DNA of 64,000 nucleotides, taken from assembly GCF_023101685.1 (NCBI RefSeq), contig NZ_CP082164.1, forward strand, positions 3,100,001-3,164,000. The letters run 5' to 3'. This document shows, piece by piece, positions 26,257-35,741 of this stretch (position 1 is the stretch's first letter; every line of letters begins with the position of its first letter). The position numbers and the translations under genes were made by a program. The notes beneath the pieces are model-generated. The model did no database searches. It was not told the DNA's origin and saw only the letters and a list, made by a program, of their open reading frames with translations. This stretch comes from Bradyrhizobium sp. 186 (lineage in GTDB: Bacteria > Pseudomonadota > Alphaproteobacteria > Rhizobiales > Xanthobacteraceae).

Positions 26257-27034
26257 GTTCGGCAACCTTCAGCGCCTCGGTACGGATCTCCTCGACCAGC
26301 CGTTCCTTCAGCTGGACGAATTCGGGCGTGGTCTTGATCTTGTAGGAGCGCGGATGCGGCAGGTCCACCGCGATCTCGGCCTTGATCCGGCCGGGGCGCG
26401 CGCTCATGACGACGACGCGGCTGCCGAGGAAGATCGCCTCCTCGATGTCGTGAGTCACGAACAGCACGGTCTTCTGGTCGCGTTCCCAGATCCCGAGCAG
26501 CATCTCCTGCATCAGCGCGCGGGTCTGATTGTCGAGCGCACCGAAGGGCTCGTCGAGCAGCAGGATCTTTGGATCGTTGGCGAGCGCGCGGGCGATCGCC
26601 GTGCGTTGCTGCATGCCGCCGGAGAGCTGTTTTGGCCAGTGGTTTTCGAAGCCGGACAGTCCGACCTGGCGGATGAAGGCATCCGCAATCTTTTGGCGTT
26701 CGGCCTGCGGCACGCCGCGCTCGCGCAGCCCGAAGGCGATGTTCTCGCGCACGGTCAGCCAGGGAAACAGCGTGTAGGACTGAAACACCATGCCGCGATC
26801 GGCGCCAGGACCGGTCACCTCGCGCCCGTCGAGCACGACACGTCCGCTGGTCGGGCGGTCGAGGCCGGCGACGATGCGAAGCAACGTAGACTTGCCGCAG
26901 CCGGAAGGACCGAGGATGGTCACGAAGTCGTTGTTGCCGATCGTAAGATTGGTCGGCTCCAGCGCCCTGGTCGGCGCATTGCCGTGGCGCGCGGGGAAGG
27001 TTCGCGAAACTTGTTCGATCTCGAGCGTCGTCAT
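26249..27034 (-). CDS. ABC transporter ATP-binding protein (NitT/TauT type)
   Basis: A 261-aa ATPase of the SsuB/TauB branch. Walker A is GPSGCGKS (42-49), the signature is LSGGMQQRTAIARAL, Walker B is ILLLDEPFGALD, and the switch His is in VTHDIEEA. It drives the importer made with the permease and binding protein encoded just upstream. The ATG at 27034 overlaps the permease stop by four bases; a longer in-frame start would run into the permease. Position in the hutF-hutC unit suggests the imported solute belongs to histidine degradation. Confidence 0.9.
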   Translation of the reverse strand: MTTLEIEQVSRTFPARHGNAPTRALEPTNLTIGNNDFVTILGPSGCGKSTLLRIVAGLDRPTSGRVVLDGREVTGPGADRGMVFQSYTLFPWLTVRENIAFGLRERGVPQAERQKIADAFIRQVGLSGFENHWPKQLSGGMQQRTAIARALANDPKILLLDEPFGALDNQTRALMQEMLLGIWERDQKTVLFVTHDIEEAIFLGSRVVVMSARPGRIKAEIAVDLPHPRSYKIKTTPEFVQLKERLVEEIRTEALKVAEHA

Positions 27035-27816
27035 GCGAGCTTCCACGGGAACAGCCAGGCATTGAACGCCTTGAACAGGAAGTCGGAGACGAGGCCGATC
27101 AAGCCGATAACGATGATCCCGAAGATAATCTGGCCGGTGTTGAGCAGCGCCTGGCTATCGGTGATCATGTGACCGATACCAGAGGACGACCCGATCAGCT
27201 CGGCCACGATGACGTAGGTCCAGGCCCATCCCAGCACCAGCCGAAGGATCTCCGCGATATCGGGCGCGGAGGAGGGCAGCAGCACCCGGCGGATGATGCC
27301 GCGGTCGCTGGCGCCGAGCGTGTAGGCCGCTTCCACCAGATCGCGCCGTGTGCTGCCGACGGTCACGGCAATCATCAGGATCACCTGGAACACCGAGCCG
27401 ATGAAGATGACGAGCAGCTTTTGCAGTTCGCCGATGCCAGCCCACAGGATCAATAGCGGAATGAAGGCGGAGGCGGGCAGGTAGCGGGCAAAGGAGACGA
27501 AAGGTTCGAGGAAGGCCTCGACCGGCTTGTAGGCGCCCATCAGCACGCCGAGCGGCACCGCGATGATCGCGGCCAGCACAAAACCGCCGAGAACGCGCCA
27601 GACGGTCATGCCGATGTCGAACAAGAAGCCGTGCTTGGTGAGCAGCTCAAGGCCTTCCTGCACCATCGTCAGCGGGTTGGCGAGGAAGGTTTTTGACACA
27701 TGGCCGCCGAACGTCGCCCACGACCAGAGGGCAACGAACAGCACGAAGAACGCAAGACCATAGGCAGCGCGCTGCCTCGATGTCACGGGATCCAGAGGGC
27801 GCATCAAACAATTCAT
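27031..27816 (-). CDS. ABC transporter permease (NitT/TauT type)
   Basis: A 261-aa inner-membrane permease with about six helices. The coupling-loop motif is VEAAYTLGASDRGIIRRVLLPSSAPDI (the EAA loop), typical of BPD_transp_1 proteins of the SsuC/TauC branch. The N-terminus reads MNCLMRPLDPVTS, so ATG 27804 is an equally possible start. It sits 63 bases after the binding-protein gene, across a strong hairpin, and overlaps the ATPase gene. Confidence 0.88.
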   Translation of the reverse strand: MNCLMRPLDPVTSRQRAAYGLAFFVLFVALWSWATFGGHVSKTFLANPLTMVQEGLELLTKHGFLFDIGMTVWRVLGGFVLAAIIAVPLGVLMGAYKPVEAFLEPFVSFARYLPASAFIPLLILWAGIGELQKLLVIFIGSVFQVILMIAVTVGSTRRDLVEAAYTLGASDRGIIRRVLLPSSAPDIAEILRLVLGWAWTYVIVAELIGSSSGIGHMITDSQALLNTGQIIFGIIVIGLIGLVSDFLFKAFNAWLFPWKLA

Positions 27817-27838
27817 CCGAGTGGTGGGCGAGCCATGC

Positions 27839-27866
27839 GCCGGCCCCGCCGCGAGGCGAGGCCGGC
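27839..27866 (-). promoter_or_regulatory. Intercistronic GC-rich hairpin between binding-protein and permease genes
   Basis: GCCGGCC and GGCCGGC form the outer stem, with further CGCC/GGCG pairing around GCGA and one mismatch. Hairpins in this position commonly stabilise or attenuate transcripts so that the binding protein is made in excess over the membrane parts. No T run, so readthrough into the permease gene is expected. Confidence 0.45.
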
Positions 27867-27879
27867 AGCTCTTAAACGG

Positions 27880-28824
27880 TTACTTGATGAAGCTCGCGTC
27901 GAAGAGGTCCTCGACCTTCGGCGCGGCCTTGATGATACCGATCTCGAGCAGCAGCTCTGCGGCATCCTTGTTGAAGGTCAGGAAATCGCCGGCAAAGAAT
28001 TTCTGGTTGGCGGCCTTGTCCTGCCAGCGAAGATATTTTGCCGAGTTGCCGAACTGCTCGCCGGACTGCTTCACGTCGGCGCCCATGATCTCGTAGGCCT
28101 TGGCCTGATCCTTGGCGATCATGTCGAGCGCCTCGAAATAGCTGTCGGCCAGCGCCTGCGCGGCCTTCGGGTTCTCGGTCAAGAATTTCGGCGTGCAGCC
28201 GAAGGTGTCCATGACCATCGGATAGTCGAGCGTGGTGGCGATGATCTTGCCCTTGTCGGGTGCGGCGCGCACCGTCGACAGATACGGCTCATAGGTCATC
28301 GCGGCGTCGTTCTGGCCGGAGACGAAGGCCTGTGCGGCGGCGGCCGGCTCGAGGTTCACGACGGTGACGTCCTTCACGGTAAGACCGTTCTTCTTGAGCA
28401 TCCAGGCCAGCGCGAAATAAGGCGAAGTGCCGGGCGCGGAGGCCGCGACGGTCTTGCCCTTCAACTCCTTGATCGCGGTGACGTCGTTGCGCACGGCCAT
28501 GCCGTCCGCGCCGTAGCTCTTGTCGAGCTGGAAGATCTGCTTGGTGGCAACGCCGTTCGCATTCCAGGAGATCCAGGTTTCGACGGTCGTCGCTGCGCAT
28601 TGAACGTCGCCCGAGGCGATGGCGAGATGCCGGTCCTTCTGTGGAATCTTCTTGATCGTCACGTCGAGGCCGTTCTTCTTGAAGATGCCAGCCTCCTTGG
28701 CGAGCGTCAGCGGCGCGAAGCCGGTCCATCCGGAGATACCGACGCCGACCTTGACGTCGTCGGCGAGCACCGGAGTGGAGGCGGCGAGGGCAATGATTGT
28801 CGCGAGTATTTTCGAATTACGCAT
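27880..28824 (-). CDS. ABC transporter substrate-binding protein (NitT/TauT type)
   Basis: A 314-aa periplasmic binding protein. The signal peptide is MRNSKILATIIALAASTPVLA, and the mature protein begins DDVKVGVGISGWTGFAPLTLAKEAGIFKKNGL, the start of the NMT1/SsuA-like fold. It lacks features that identify the ligand. GAGGA eight bases before ATG 28824 fixes the start. It follows hutC by 116 bases on the same strand, so it should be induced with histidine or urocanate. Possible ligands are histidine, urocanate or an acylated glutamate; the last would fit the amidohydrolase encoded at the end of the operon. Confidence 0.88.
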   Translation of the reverse strand: MRNSKILATIIALAASTPVLADDVKVGVGISGWTGFAPLTLAKEAGIFKKNGLDVTIKKIPQKDRHLAIASGDVQCAATTVETWISWNANGVATKQIFQLDKSYGADGMAVRNDVTAIKELKGKTVAASAPGTSPYFALAWMLKKNGLTVKDVTVVNLEPAAAAQAFVSGQNDAAMTYEPYLSTVRAAPDKGKIIATTLDYPMVMDTFGCTPKFLTENPKAAQALADSYFEALDMIAKDQAKAYEIMGADVKQSGEQFGNSAKYLRWQDKAANQKFFAGDFLTFNKDAAELLLEIGIIKAAPKVEDLFDASFIK

Positions 28825-28940
28825 GATTGTCGTCCTCTTGCCGATCGATGGATTGACGTCCTGTTGTTCTCGTCGTGCTGATCCAGAATGCTTGGATCGT
28901 TTGCCCGAACCGTTGCACGAATTGTGCCGACATTCAGCTC

Positions 28941-29669
28941 TCAACCTCCCTTGAATCGGGCCACAAGGCGGTGAGAGTCACCGGGATAAAGCAGTCGCAC
29001 GGCGGTGATCGTGCGCGCGCTGCGCCAGGTATAGCGGTCGATGACGAGGCAGGGCGCGCCGACGGCAATGTCGAGCCCTTCCGCCGCGCGATCGTCCGCA
29101 ACGACGGCGCTGATCGTATGCTCGGCCTCCGTCCATGGGACATGATGAAGCAGCCACGAGCCGGGTGGTTCGCGCACAAAATCCGCGGTCGCGGCTTCCG
29201 GCACGGACGACAGATCGATCAGCCTGTCCTCGACGGCAAAGGGCACATTGTCGGCGCTGTGCCGGCAGGCGATCGCGATCACCTTGCAGGCCTTCTTAAC
29301 CCCGAGACGCGCGCGATCGGCGGCAGTCGCCGCGCGCAGCTTGCGATGGATCAGCTCGTAACCATAGCTGCGGCCAAGCGCAATGATCTCGGCACCGATG
29401 TCGGCGATCTTGAGTACCGCCGACAGATGCTGCGGCCGGCGCACGAAGGATCCGGCGCGTCGCCGCCGCTCGATCAGGTCGGCCTGGGCGAGCTCCGACA
29501 GCGCCTTGTTCACCGTCATGCGCGAGCAACCATAGCGCGCCACCAATTCGTGCTCGAACGGAATGCGGTGGCCCGGCGGCCATTCGCCGGTCAGTATGCG
29601 CTTTTCGATGTCGGCGCGAATGCGCTTGTAGAGCGTCGGCTGGTCGGCCGCGTCGGTAGCCAGGCTCAT
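28941..29669 (-). CDS. hutC: HutC, GntR-family histidine utilisation repressor
   Basis: A 243-aa GntR/HutC regulator. The winged helix contains YKRIRADIEKRILTGEWPPGHRI and RYGCSRMTVNKALSELAQADLIERRRRAGSFV. The C-terminal UTRA domain (from about residue 90) contains RHSADNVPFAVEDRLIDLSSVPE and the DRYTWRSARTITAVRLLYPG block. Urocanate is the inducer known for the family. The ATG at 29669 overlaps the hutF stop by four bases. The likely target is the palindrome at 31059-31078, between the two diverging hut units. Confidence 0.95.
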   Translation of the reverse strand: MSLATDAADQPTLYKRIRADIEKRILTGEWPPGHRIPFEHELVARYGCSRMTVNKALSELAQADLIERRRRAGSFVRRPQHLSAVLKIADIGAEIIALGRSYGYELIHRKLRAATAADRARLGVKKACKVIAIACRHSADNVPFAVEDRLIDLSSVPEAATADFVREPPGSWLLHHVPWTEAEHTISAVVADDRAAEGLDIAVGAPCLVIDRYTWRSARTITAVRLLYPGDSHRLVARFKGG

Positions 29670-31024
29670 GCGACAAGCCTCCGCACCGATGCGTTGAAAC
29701 GTTCGCGCGCGGCCTGGCGCAACCTGTGCCGCCCACCTTCGACGACCTTGTTGCCGCCGGCCCAGACGCAATCGATCGCGCCGCTGCCGGCCGCAAAGAT
29801 CCAGCCGTCGATGACGGCGTCGCCCGAGCGTCCCGCCAGCGAGGGATGCGTGGTGTCGAGCGTGACGATATCGGCGCGTGCGCCTGGCGTAAGGCCGGCC
29901 GTCGCCTGCGCGAGGGCTTGGGCGCCGCCTGCGAGCGCATGATCGAACAGCGCGCGGCCGGTCGATGCGCCGGCGCCGCCGGAGAGCACGTTGCGCTCGC
30001 GATGCTTAAGCCGTTGGCCATATTCGAGTTGGCGCAGTTCGTCGGCGACGCCGATCAGCACGTTGGAGTCGGTGCCGATGCCAAACCGTCCGCCTGCGTC
30101 GAGAAATTCGCGGGCCGGAAAAATGCCGTCGCCGAGGCTCGCTTCGGTGACGGGGCAGAGCCCGGCGACCGCGCCGGTCCCGGCGAATGCGACTACTTCC
30201 TCATTCGTTGTGTGGGTCGCGTGAATGAGGCACCAGCGTTGATCAACGGGCGCGTGCTCCAGCAGCCATTGCACCGGCCGCCGCCCCGACCACGCCAGGC
30301 AATCCTCAACTTCCTTGACCTGTTCGGCCGCATGAATATGCACCGGCCCGCCATCCGCGAGCGGGATGATCGCGGCGAGTTCGTCCGGCGTCACCGCGCG
30401 CAAACTGTGCGGCGCGATGCCGATACCGGCGCCCGGCAATTGTGCGATCGCCTTGCGCGAGGCAGCCATCAGCGCGGCGAACCGGTCGACCGAGCAGATG
30501 AAGCGGCGCTGTCCCGCATGCGGCGCCGCGCCTCCAAATGAGCCATGCGCATAAAAACTCGGCAGCAAGGTGAGGGCGATGCCGGATGCCTCGGAAGCCT
30601 GCGCAATACGCGCGGCCATCTCGGCGAGGTCGGCATAGGCCGAGCCGTCGCGATCATGGTGGAGATAGTGAAATTCGCCGACGCGGGTAAATCCCTGCTC
30701 CAGCATCTCGACATAAAGCAGCGTCGCAACGGCGGCGACGTCGTCCGGTGTCATCGCGAGCGCAAAGCGATACATCGTCTCGCGCCAGGTCCAGAACGTA
30801 TCGGTGCTGTCGCCGCGCAGCTCGGCCAGTCCCGCCATGCCGCGCTGGAACGCGTGACTGTGCAGGCTCGCCAATCCCGGAAGTGCGATTCCGTGGCGCT
30901 CGTCGCCGGCGGCTGGCGCCACATCGGGCGTCACCGCAGCGATCGCGCCGGCAGTGATGACCACCTGCACGTCATTGGCCCAGCCGAAAGGCAAGAGCGC
31001 GGAGGCAAAATGCAGTCGTGTCAT
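29666..31024 (-). CDS. hutF: HutF, formimidoylglutamate deiminase
   Basis: A 452-aa amidohydrolase-superfamily enzyme that converts N-formimino-L-glutamate to N-formyl-L-glutamate and ammonia. The first metal motif is ASLHSHAFQRGMAG; further landmarks are FTRVGEFHYLHHD, VHIHAAEQ, CLIHATHTT and the catalytic Asp in FGIGTDSNVLI. Its presence means this organism uses the two-step (HutF plus deformylase) route rather than the one-step HutG route. It starts the leftward hut unit, immediately beside the palindromic operator, and overlaps hutC. Confidence 0.96.
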   Translation of the reverse strand: MTRLHFASALLPFGWANDVQVVITAGAIAAVTPDVAPAAGDERHGIALPGLASLHSHAFQRGMAGLAELRGDSTDTFWTWRETMYRFALAMTPDDVAAVATLLYVEMLEQGFTRVGEFHYLHHDRDGSAYADLAEMAARIAQASEASGIALTLLPSFYAHGSFGGAAPHAGQRRFICSVDRFAALMAASRKAIAQLPGAGIGIAPHSLRAVTPDELAAIIPLADGGPVHIHAAEQVKEVEDCLAWSGRRPVQWLLEHAPVDQRWCLIHATHTTNEEVVAFAGTGAVAGLCPVTEASLGDGIFPAREFLDAGGRFGIGTDSNVLIGVADELRQLEYGQRLKHRERNVLSGGAGASTGRALFDHALAGGAQALAQATAGLTPGARADIVTLDTTHPSLAGRSGDAVIDGWIFAAGSGAIDCVWAGGNKVVEGGRHRLRQAARERFNASVRRLVA

Positions 31025-31058
31025 GTTTCCATGCCGGCTGGACAGAACGACGACACGA

Positions 31059-31078
31059 TTATATGTCTAGACATATAA
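31059..31078. promoter_or_regulatory. Perfect 20-bp palindrome, probable HutC operator
   Basis: TTATATGTCTAGACATATAA is fully self-complementary and lies in the 99-base gap between divergent hutF and hutI. HutC of the GntR family binds such AT-rich dyads containing TGTNNNNACA. One site could repress both units. Confidence 0.8.
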
Positions 31079-31097
31079 GTCAAGCATCCCAGGGCGT

Positions 31098-31123
31098 AGG
31101 GACATCCGCGAAGGGACATCCGC
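31098..31123 (+). repeat. Duplicated 12-bp leader element before hutI
   Basis: AGGGACATCCGC occurs at 31098-31109 and 31112-31123, directly before the hutI ATG. Each copy carries an AGGGA ribosome-site-like block; only the second is at working distance. Confidence 0.55.
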
Positions 31124-32338
31124 ATGGCAGAGCGCTTCGACTGGATCTGGCATAACGCCCAGCTCGCCACGATGCGCGGCGACAGCCCCGATCTCGGCGA
31201 GATCGAACAGGGCCTGATCGCAGCGCGCGGCGGCCATATCGTCTTTGTGGGCGCGGAGGCGGACTTCCGTGCGGATGCAGATGCAATCAAGCGGATCGAT
31301 TGCGAAGGACGCTGGATCACGCCGGGCCTCGTCGACTGCCACACCCATCTCGTCTATGGCGGCAACCGCGCGCATGAGTTCGAGCTCCGCCTGAAGGGCG
31401 CAAGCTACGAGGAGATCGCGCGCGCCGGCGGCGGTATCGTCTCGACCGTGGCCGCGACGCGCAAAGCAAGCGAGGCTGACCTGGTTGCAAGCGCACTGCC
31501 GCGGCTCGATGCGCTGATCGGCGAGGGCGCAACGACGGTCGAGATCAAGTCTGGCTACGGTCTCGATACCGATACCGAGATGCGGCAACTCTCGGCTGCG
31601 CGCAGCCTCGGCCGCCTGCGGCCGGTTGCGATCCGTACCTCCTTTCTCGGCGCGCATGCGCTGCCGTCGGAAGCGGACGGTGACAAGGACCGCTACATCG
31701 ACCTGGTGTGCGAGGAGATGCTGCCGGCAGTTGCAAAGGCCGGCCTTGCCGATGCCGTCGATGCCTTCATGGAAGGCATTGCGTTTTCCGGCGAGCAGAC
31801 GGCGCGGGTCTTTGAGGCAGCGAGAGGGTTCGGGTTGCCGGTCAAGCTCCATGCCGACCAGTTGTCGAATCTCGGTGGTGCTGCGCTCGCCGCAAAATTC
31901 TCCGCGCTGTCGGCCGATCATCTCGAGCAAACGGATGAGGCCGGCGCGGCTGCGATGGCGAAGGCCGGAACCGTGGCGGTGTTGCTGCCCGGAGCCTTCT
32001 ATTTCATACGTGAGACGCAGAAGCCGCCGGTCGAGACTTTCCGCAAGCACGGCGTCCACTTGGCGCTCGCGACCGACAGCAATCCCGGCAGCTCGCCATT
32101 GACCTCGCTACTGCTCGCCATGAACATGGGCGCGACGCTGTTCCGGATGACGGTCGCCGAATGCCTTGCCGGCGTTACCCGTGAAGGCGCGCGAGCGCTT
32201 GGCGTGCTCCATGAAACGGGCACGCTCGAAGCCGGCAAATGGTGCGATCTCGCTATCTGGGATATCGAGCGCCCCGCCGAGCTGGTCTACCGCATCGGCT
32301 TCAACCCGCTGCACCGCCGGGTATGGAGGGGACAGTGA
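31124..32338 (+). CDS. hutI: HutI, imidazolonepropionase
   Basis: A 404-aa amidohydrolase that opens 4-imidazolone-5-propionate to N-formimino-L-glutamate, the third step of histidine breakdown. The metal motif is [40 protein letters not shown] and [12 protein letters not shown] are the family blocks. It starts 45 bases from the palindromic operator and is the first gene of hutI-hutH-hutU. The stop codon overlaps the hutH GTG start. Confidence 0.97.
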   Translation: MAERFDWIWHNAQLATMRGDSPDLGEIEQGLIAARGGHIVFVGAEADFRADADAIKRIDCEGRWITPGLVDCHTHLVYGGNRAHEFELRLKGASYEEIARAGGGIVSTVAATRKASEADLVASALPRLDALIGEGATTVEIKSGYGLDTDTEMRQLSAARSLGRLRPVAIRTSFLGAHALPSEADGDKDRYIDLVCEEMLPAVAKAGLADAVDAFMEGIAFSGEQTARVFEAARGFGLPVKLHADQLSNLGGAALAAKFSALSADHLEQTDEAGAAAMAKAGTVAVLLPGAFYFIRETQKPPVETFRKHGVHLALATDSNPGSSPLTSLLLAMNMGATLFRMTVAECLAGVTREGARALGVLHETGTLEAGKWCDLAIWDIERPAELVYRIGFNPLHRRVWRGQ

Positions 32339-33894
32339 CGGAGCAGGGCGCACCGATCGTCGTCAAACCGGGTACGGTCAGTCTCGACGATCTCGCGTGT
32401 GTGCTGGCAGGCGCTCCAGTCGTGCTTAATCCCTCGTTCTGGCCGCGCGTCGAGGCGGCCGCGGAGATCGTCGCGAAGGCCGCGCAGGCCCACGCACCGG
32501 TCTACGGCATCAACACTGGCTTCGGAAAGCTCGCCTCAAAGCGCATTCCTCCCGACCAGACCGCGCTGCTTCAGCGCAACCTCATCGTCTCGCATTGCTG
32601 CGGCATCGGGCCAGTAACGCCCGAGCCGATCGTGCGGCTGATGATGGCGCTGAAGATCGTTTCGCTCGGGCGCGGTGCCTCCGGCGTGCGCCGCGAGGTG
32701 ATCGAGCAGTTGCAGGCAATGCTGGCGCGGCGCGTCTATCCGCTGGTGCCGCAGCAGGGCTCGGTCGGCGCCTCCGGCGATCTCGCGCCGCTCGCGCACA
32801 TGACTGCCGTCATGATCGGCGAAGGGCAGGCGATCGTCGACGGCAAGACAGTGCCTGGCGGAGAGGCGCTCGCCGCCGCAGGGCTCACGTCGCTGACGCT
32901 CGGACCCAAGGAAGGACTCGCGCTGATCAACGGCACGCAGTTCTCGACTGCCTACGCCATCTCCGGCGTGCTGCGCGCGTTTCGCCTCGCTTGCGCCGCG
33001 CTTGTGACGGGCGCCCTGTCGGTCGATGCCGCCATGGCGTCGACGGCGCCGTTCCGTCCCGAGATTCAAGCGCTGCGCGGCCATGCCGGGCAGATCGCCG
33101 CGGCGGCAACACTGATGGCGCTGCTCGATGGCAGCGACATCAGGCAGTCGCATCTGGAAGGCGACGAGCGCGTGCAGGATCCCTATTGCCTGCGCTGCCA
33201 GCCGCAGGTCGCCGGCGCCGCGATCGACCTGATCATGCAGGCGGCGCGCACGCTGATCGTCGAGGCCAATGCGGTCACCGACAATCCGCTGGTTCTGGTC
33301 GAGACCGGCGAGATCGTCTCGGGCGGCAATTTCCACGCCGAGCCGGTCGCGTTTGCCGCCGACGCAATTGCGCTTGCGCTGTCGGAGATCGGTGCAATCA
33401 GCGAGCGGCGGATCGCGACGCTGGTCGATCCGGCGCTGAACTTCGGGCTGCCGCCATTCCTCACGCCCGATCCCGGCCTCAATTCGGGCTTCATGATCGC
33501 CGAGGTGACGGCGGCCGCGCTCTATGCCGAGAACAAGCAGCGCGCGCTCGCCTGCTCGATCGATTCGACGCCGACCAGCGCCAACCAGGAAGATCACGTC
33601 TCGATGGCTGCGCACGCTGCCCGCCGGCTCTCCGACATGGCCGACAATCTCGCCGCAATCCTCGGCATCGAGCTTCTGGTCGCGGCGCAAGGCATCACGC
33701 TGCGTGCGCCGCATGCGACGAGCAAGCCGCTTGTTGCCGTCATTGCCGCCCTGCGTGAACAGGTGCCCGCGCTCGGTGCCGACCGCTACATGGCGGACGA
33801 TCTCGCCAGAGCAGCTACGCTCGTCGAAGCCGACTCGTTGCCGGCCATCGCGATCGCTGCGCTTCCGACCGATCCATTTCCTCTACTTGCTTGA
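32335..33894 (+). CDS. hutH: HutH, histidine ammonia-lyase
   Basis: A 519-aa lyase that deaminates histidine to urocanate. The self-forming MIO cofactor tripeptide Ala146-Ser147-Gly148 is seen in [16 protein letters not shown]. The N-terminal [12 protein letters not shown] carries the catalytic Tyr loop, and the later [15 protein letters not shown] and [15 protein letters not shown] blocks are intact. The start is read as GTG 32335, which overlaps the hutI stop and has GGAGG at the right distance; ATG 32323 is four codons upstream and is the alternative. Confidence 0.97.
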   Translation: MTEQGAPIVVKPGTVSLDDLACVLAGAPVVLNPSFWPRVEAAAEIVAKAAQAHAPVYGINTGFGKLASKRIPPDQTALLQRNLIVSHCCGIGPVTPEPIVRLMMALKIVSLGRGASGVRREVIEQLQAMLARRVYPLVPQQGSVGASGDLAPLAHMTAVMIGEGQAIVDGKTVPGGEALAAAGLTSLTLGPKEGLALINGTQFSTAYAISGVLRAFRLACAALVTGALSVDAAMASTAPFRPEIQALRGHAGQIAAAATLMALLDGSDIRQSHLEGDERVQDPYCLRCQPQVAGAAIDLIMQAARTLIVEANAVTDNPLVLVETGEIVSGGNFHAEPVAFAADAIALALSEIGAISERRIATLVDPALNFGLPPFLTPDPGLNSGFMIAEVTAAALYAENKQRALACSIDSTPTSANQEDHVSMAAHAARRLSDMADNLAAILGIELLVAAQGITLRAPHATSKPLVAVIAALREQVPALGADRYMADDLARAATLVEADSLPAIAIAALPTDPFPLLA

Positions 33895-33907
33895 AGAGGC
33901 CTTCCGC

Positions 33908-35578
33908 ATGAACCGCCGTCTGGACAACGACCGCACCATCCGCGCCCCCCGCGGTAGCGACATCAGCGCCAAGAGCTGGCTGACGGAAGCGCCGCTCCGC
34001 ATGCTCATGAACAATCTCGATCCCGATGTCGCGGAGCGCCCGAGCGAGCTCGTCGTCTATGGCGGCATCGGCCGCGCCGCGCGCGACTGGGAGAGCTTTG
34101 ACCGGATCGTAGCTTCCTTGAGGAAGCTCGAGAGCGACCAGACGTTGCTGGTTCAGTCCGGCAAGCCGGTCGGGGTGTTCCGTACCCATGCGGACGCACC
34201 GCGCGTGCTGATCGCGAACTCGAACCTGGTGCCGCATTGGGCGACGCTGGATCATTTCAACGAGCTCGATCGCTTGGGTCTGATGATGTTCGGTCAGATG
34301 ACTGCGGGCTCGTGGATTTACATCGGCAGCCAGGGCATCGTGCAGGGCACTTACGAAACCTTCGTCGAGGTCGGCCGCCGCCATTATGGCGGCAGCCTCG
34401 CCGGCAAATGGATTCTCACCGCCGGCCTCGGCGGCATGGGCGGCGCGCAGCCGCTGGCCGCGACCATGGCCGGCGCCTCCATGCTCGCGGTCGAATGCCA
34501 GCCGAGCCGGATCGAGATGCGGCTGCGCACCGGCTATCTCGATCGGCAGGCTGCGACGCTCGACGAAGCGCTCGCGATGATGGCGGACGCGGCGAAGACA
34601 CTGAAGCCGGTGTCGGTCGGTTTGCTCGGCAATGCGGCGGAGATCTTTCCCGAGCTGGTGCGCCGTGGCGTCAGGCCCGACATCGTCACCGACCAGACCA
34701 GCGCGCACGATCCGATCAACGGCTATTTGCCGAAAGGCTGGACGCTCGCCGAATGGGAGGCGAAGCGCGCCTCCGACCCGAAGGCGGTTGAGCGCGCGTC
34801 AAAGACGTCCATGGTCGACCACGTCCAAGCCATGCTGGATTTCCACGCGCAGGGCATTCCCACGCTCGACTATGGCAACAACATTCGCCAGATGGCGAAG
34901 GACATGGGCCTGAAGAATGCCTTCGATTTCCCCGGCTTCGTGCCCGCCTATATCCGTCCGCTGTTCTGCCGCGGCGTAGGGCCATTCCGCTGGGCGGCGC
35001 TGTCCGGAGATCCCGAGGACATCTTCAAGACCGATGCCAAGGTGAAGGAGCTGATGCCCAACGACAGGCATCTGCACAACTGGCTCGACATGGCCAAGGC
35101 GCGGATCAAGTTCCAGGGCCTGCCGGCGCGAATCTGCTGGGTCGGCCTCGGCGACCGTCACCGGCTCGGTCTCGCCTTCAACGAGATGGTGGCGCGCGGC
35201 GAGCTCAAGGCGCCGGTCGTGATCGGCCGCGACCATCTCGACAGCGGCTCGGTGGCGAGCCCGAACCGTGAGACCGAGGCGATGCGAGATGGTTCGGACG
35301 CGGTGTCCGACTGGCCTCTGCTCAATGCGCTGCTCAACTGCGCCAGCGGCGCGACCTGGGTCTCGCTGCACCACGGCGGCGGCGTCGGCATCGGCTATTC
35401 CCAGCATGCCGGCATGGTCATCGTCGCCGACGGCACGCCGGAAGCTGCGAGGCGGATCGAGCGCGTGCTGTGGAACGATCCCGCCAGCGGCGTCATGCGT
35501 CATGCAGATGCGGGCTACGAGACCGCGGTCGAATGTGCCCGCGCCAACGGACTCGACCTGCCGAGCCTGGCGAAATAG
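33908..35578 (+). CDS. hutU: HutU, urocanate hydratase
   Basis: A 556-aa urocanase that hydrates urocanate to imidazolonepropionate using tightly bound NAD. Family blocks include [58 protein letters not shown] for the dinucleotide fold, and the C-terminal [19 protein letters not shown] eight bases before ATG 33908 sets the start, and the gap to hutH is 13 bases. The usual neighbour hutG is not found after it; the next 160 bases hold only gene fragments. Confidence 0.97.
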   Translation: MNRRLDNDRTIRAPRGSDISAKSWLTEAPLRMLMNNLDPDVAERPSELVVYGGIGRAARDWESFDRIVASLRKLESDQTLLVQSGKPVGVFRTHADAPRVLIANSNLVPHWATLDHFNELDRLGLMMFGQMTAGSWIYIGSQGIVQGTYETFVEVGRRHYGGSLAGKWILTAGLGGMGGAQPLAATMAGASMLAVECQPSRIEMRLRTGYLDRQAATLDEALAMMADAAKTLKPVSVGLLGNAAEIFPELVRRGVRPDIVTDQTSAHDPINGYLPKGWTLAEWEAKRASDPKAVERASKTSMVDHVQAMLDFHAQGIPTLDYGNNIRQMAKDMGLKNAFDFPGFVPAYIRPLFCRGVGPFRWAALSGDPEDIFKTDAKVKELMPNDRHLHNWLDMAKARIKFQGLPARICWVGLGDRHRLGLAFNEMVARGELKAPVVIGRDHLDSGSVASPNRETEAMRDGSDAVSDWPLLNALLNCASGATWVSLHHGGGVGIGYSQHAGMVIVADGTPEAARRIERVLWNDPASGVMRHADAGYETAVECARANGLDLPSLAK

Positions 35579-35582
35579 GCGT

Positions 35583-35741
35583 CTAGTCGCGCCCCAACAG
35601 CTTCGGCATCGTCGTCTTCGCGCCATCCAGGAAGGTCTGGACGGCGTCGCGTACGATCGCGTCGAGATCGGACGGGATCGCGGATCAACGCGCTGCTCGC
35701 GGACAAGGACATCCAGGAGCGTTACTGCGCGGTGTGACTCA
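35583..35741. pseudogene. Gene debris: TetR C-terminal fragment and an unidentified 3' end
   Basis: On the minus strand, 35583-35682 reads PSDLDAIVRDAVQTFLDGAK followed by TTMPKLLGRD and a stop, like the end of a TetR-family regulator. On the plus strand, 35683-35739 reads RINALLADKDIQERYCAV and a stop, like the end of another protein that I cannot name. Neither has a start. They look like scars of deletion in the gap after hutU. Confidence 0.35.

Noticed and set aside
32536..33714. Long open frame antisense to hutH (392 codons)
   Set aside because: It lies fully inside a certain enzyme gene, is rich in Arg, His and Asp as expected for antisense of high-GC coding DNA, and has no recognisable motif.
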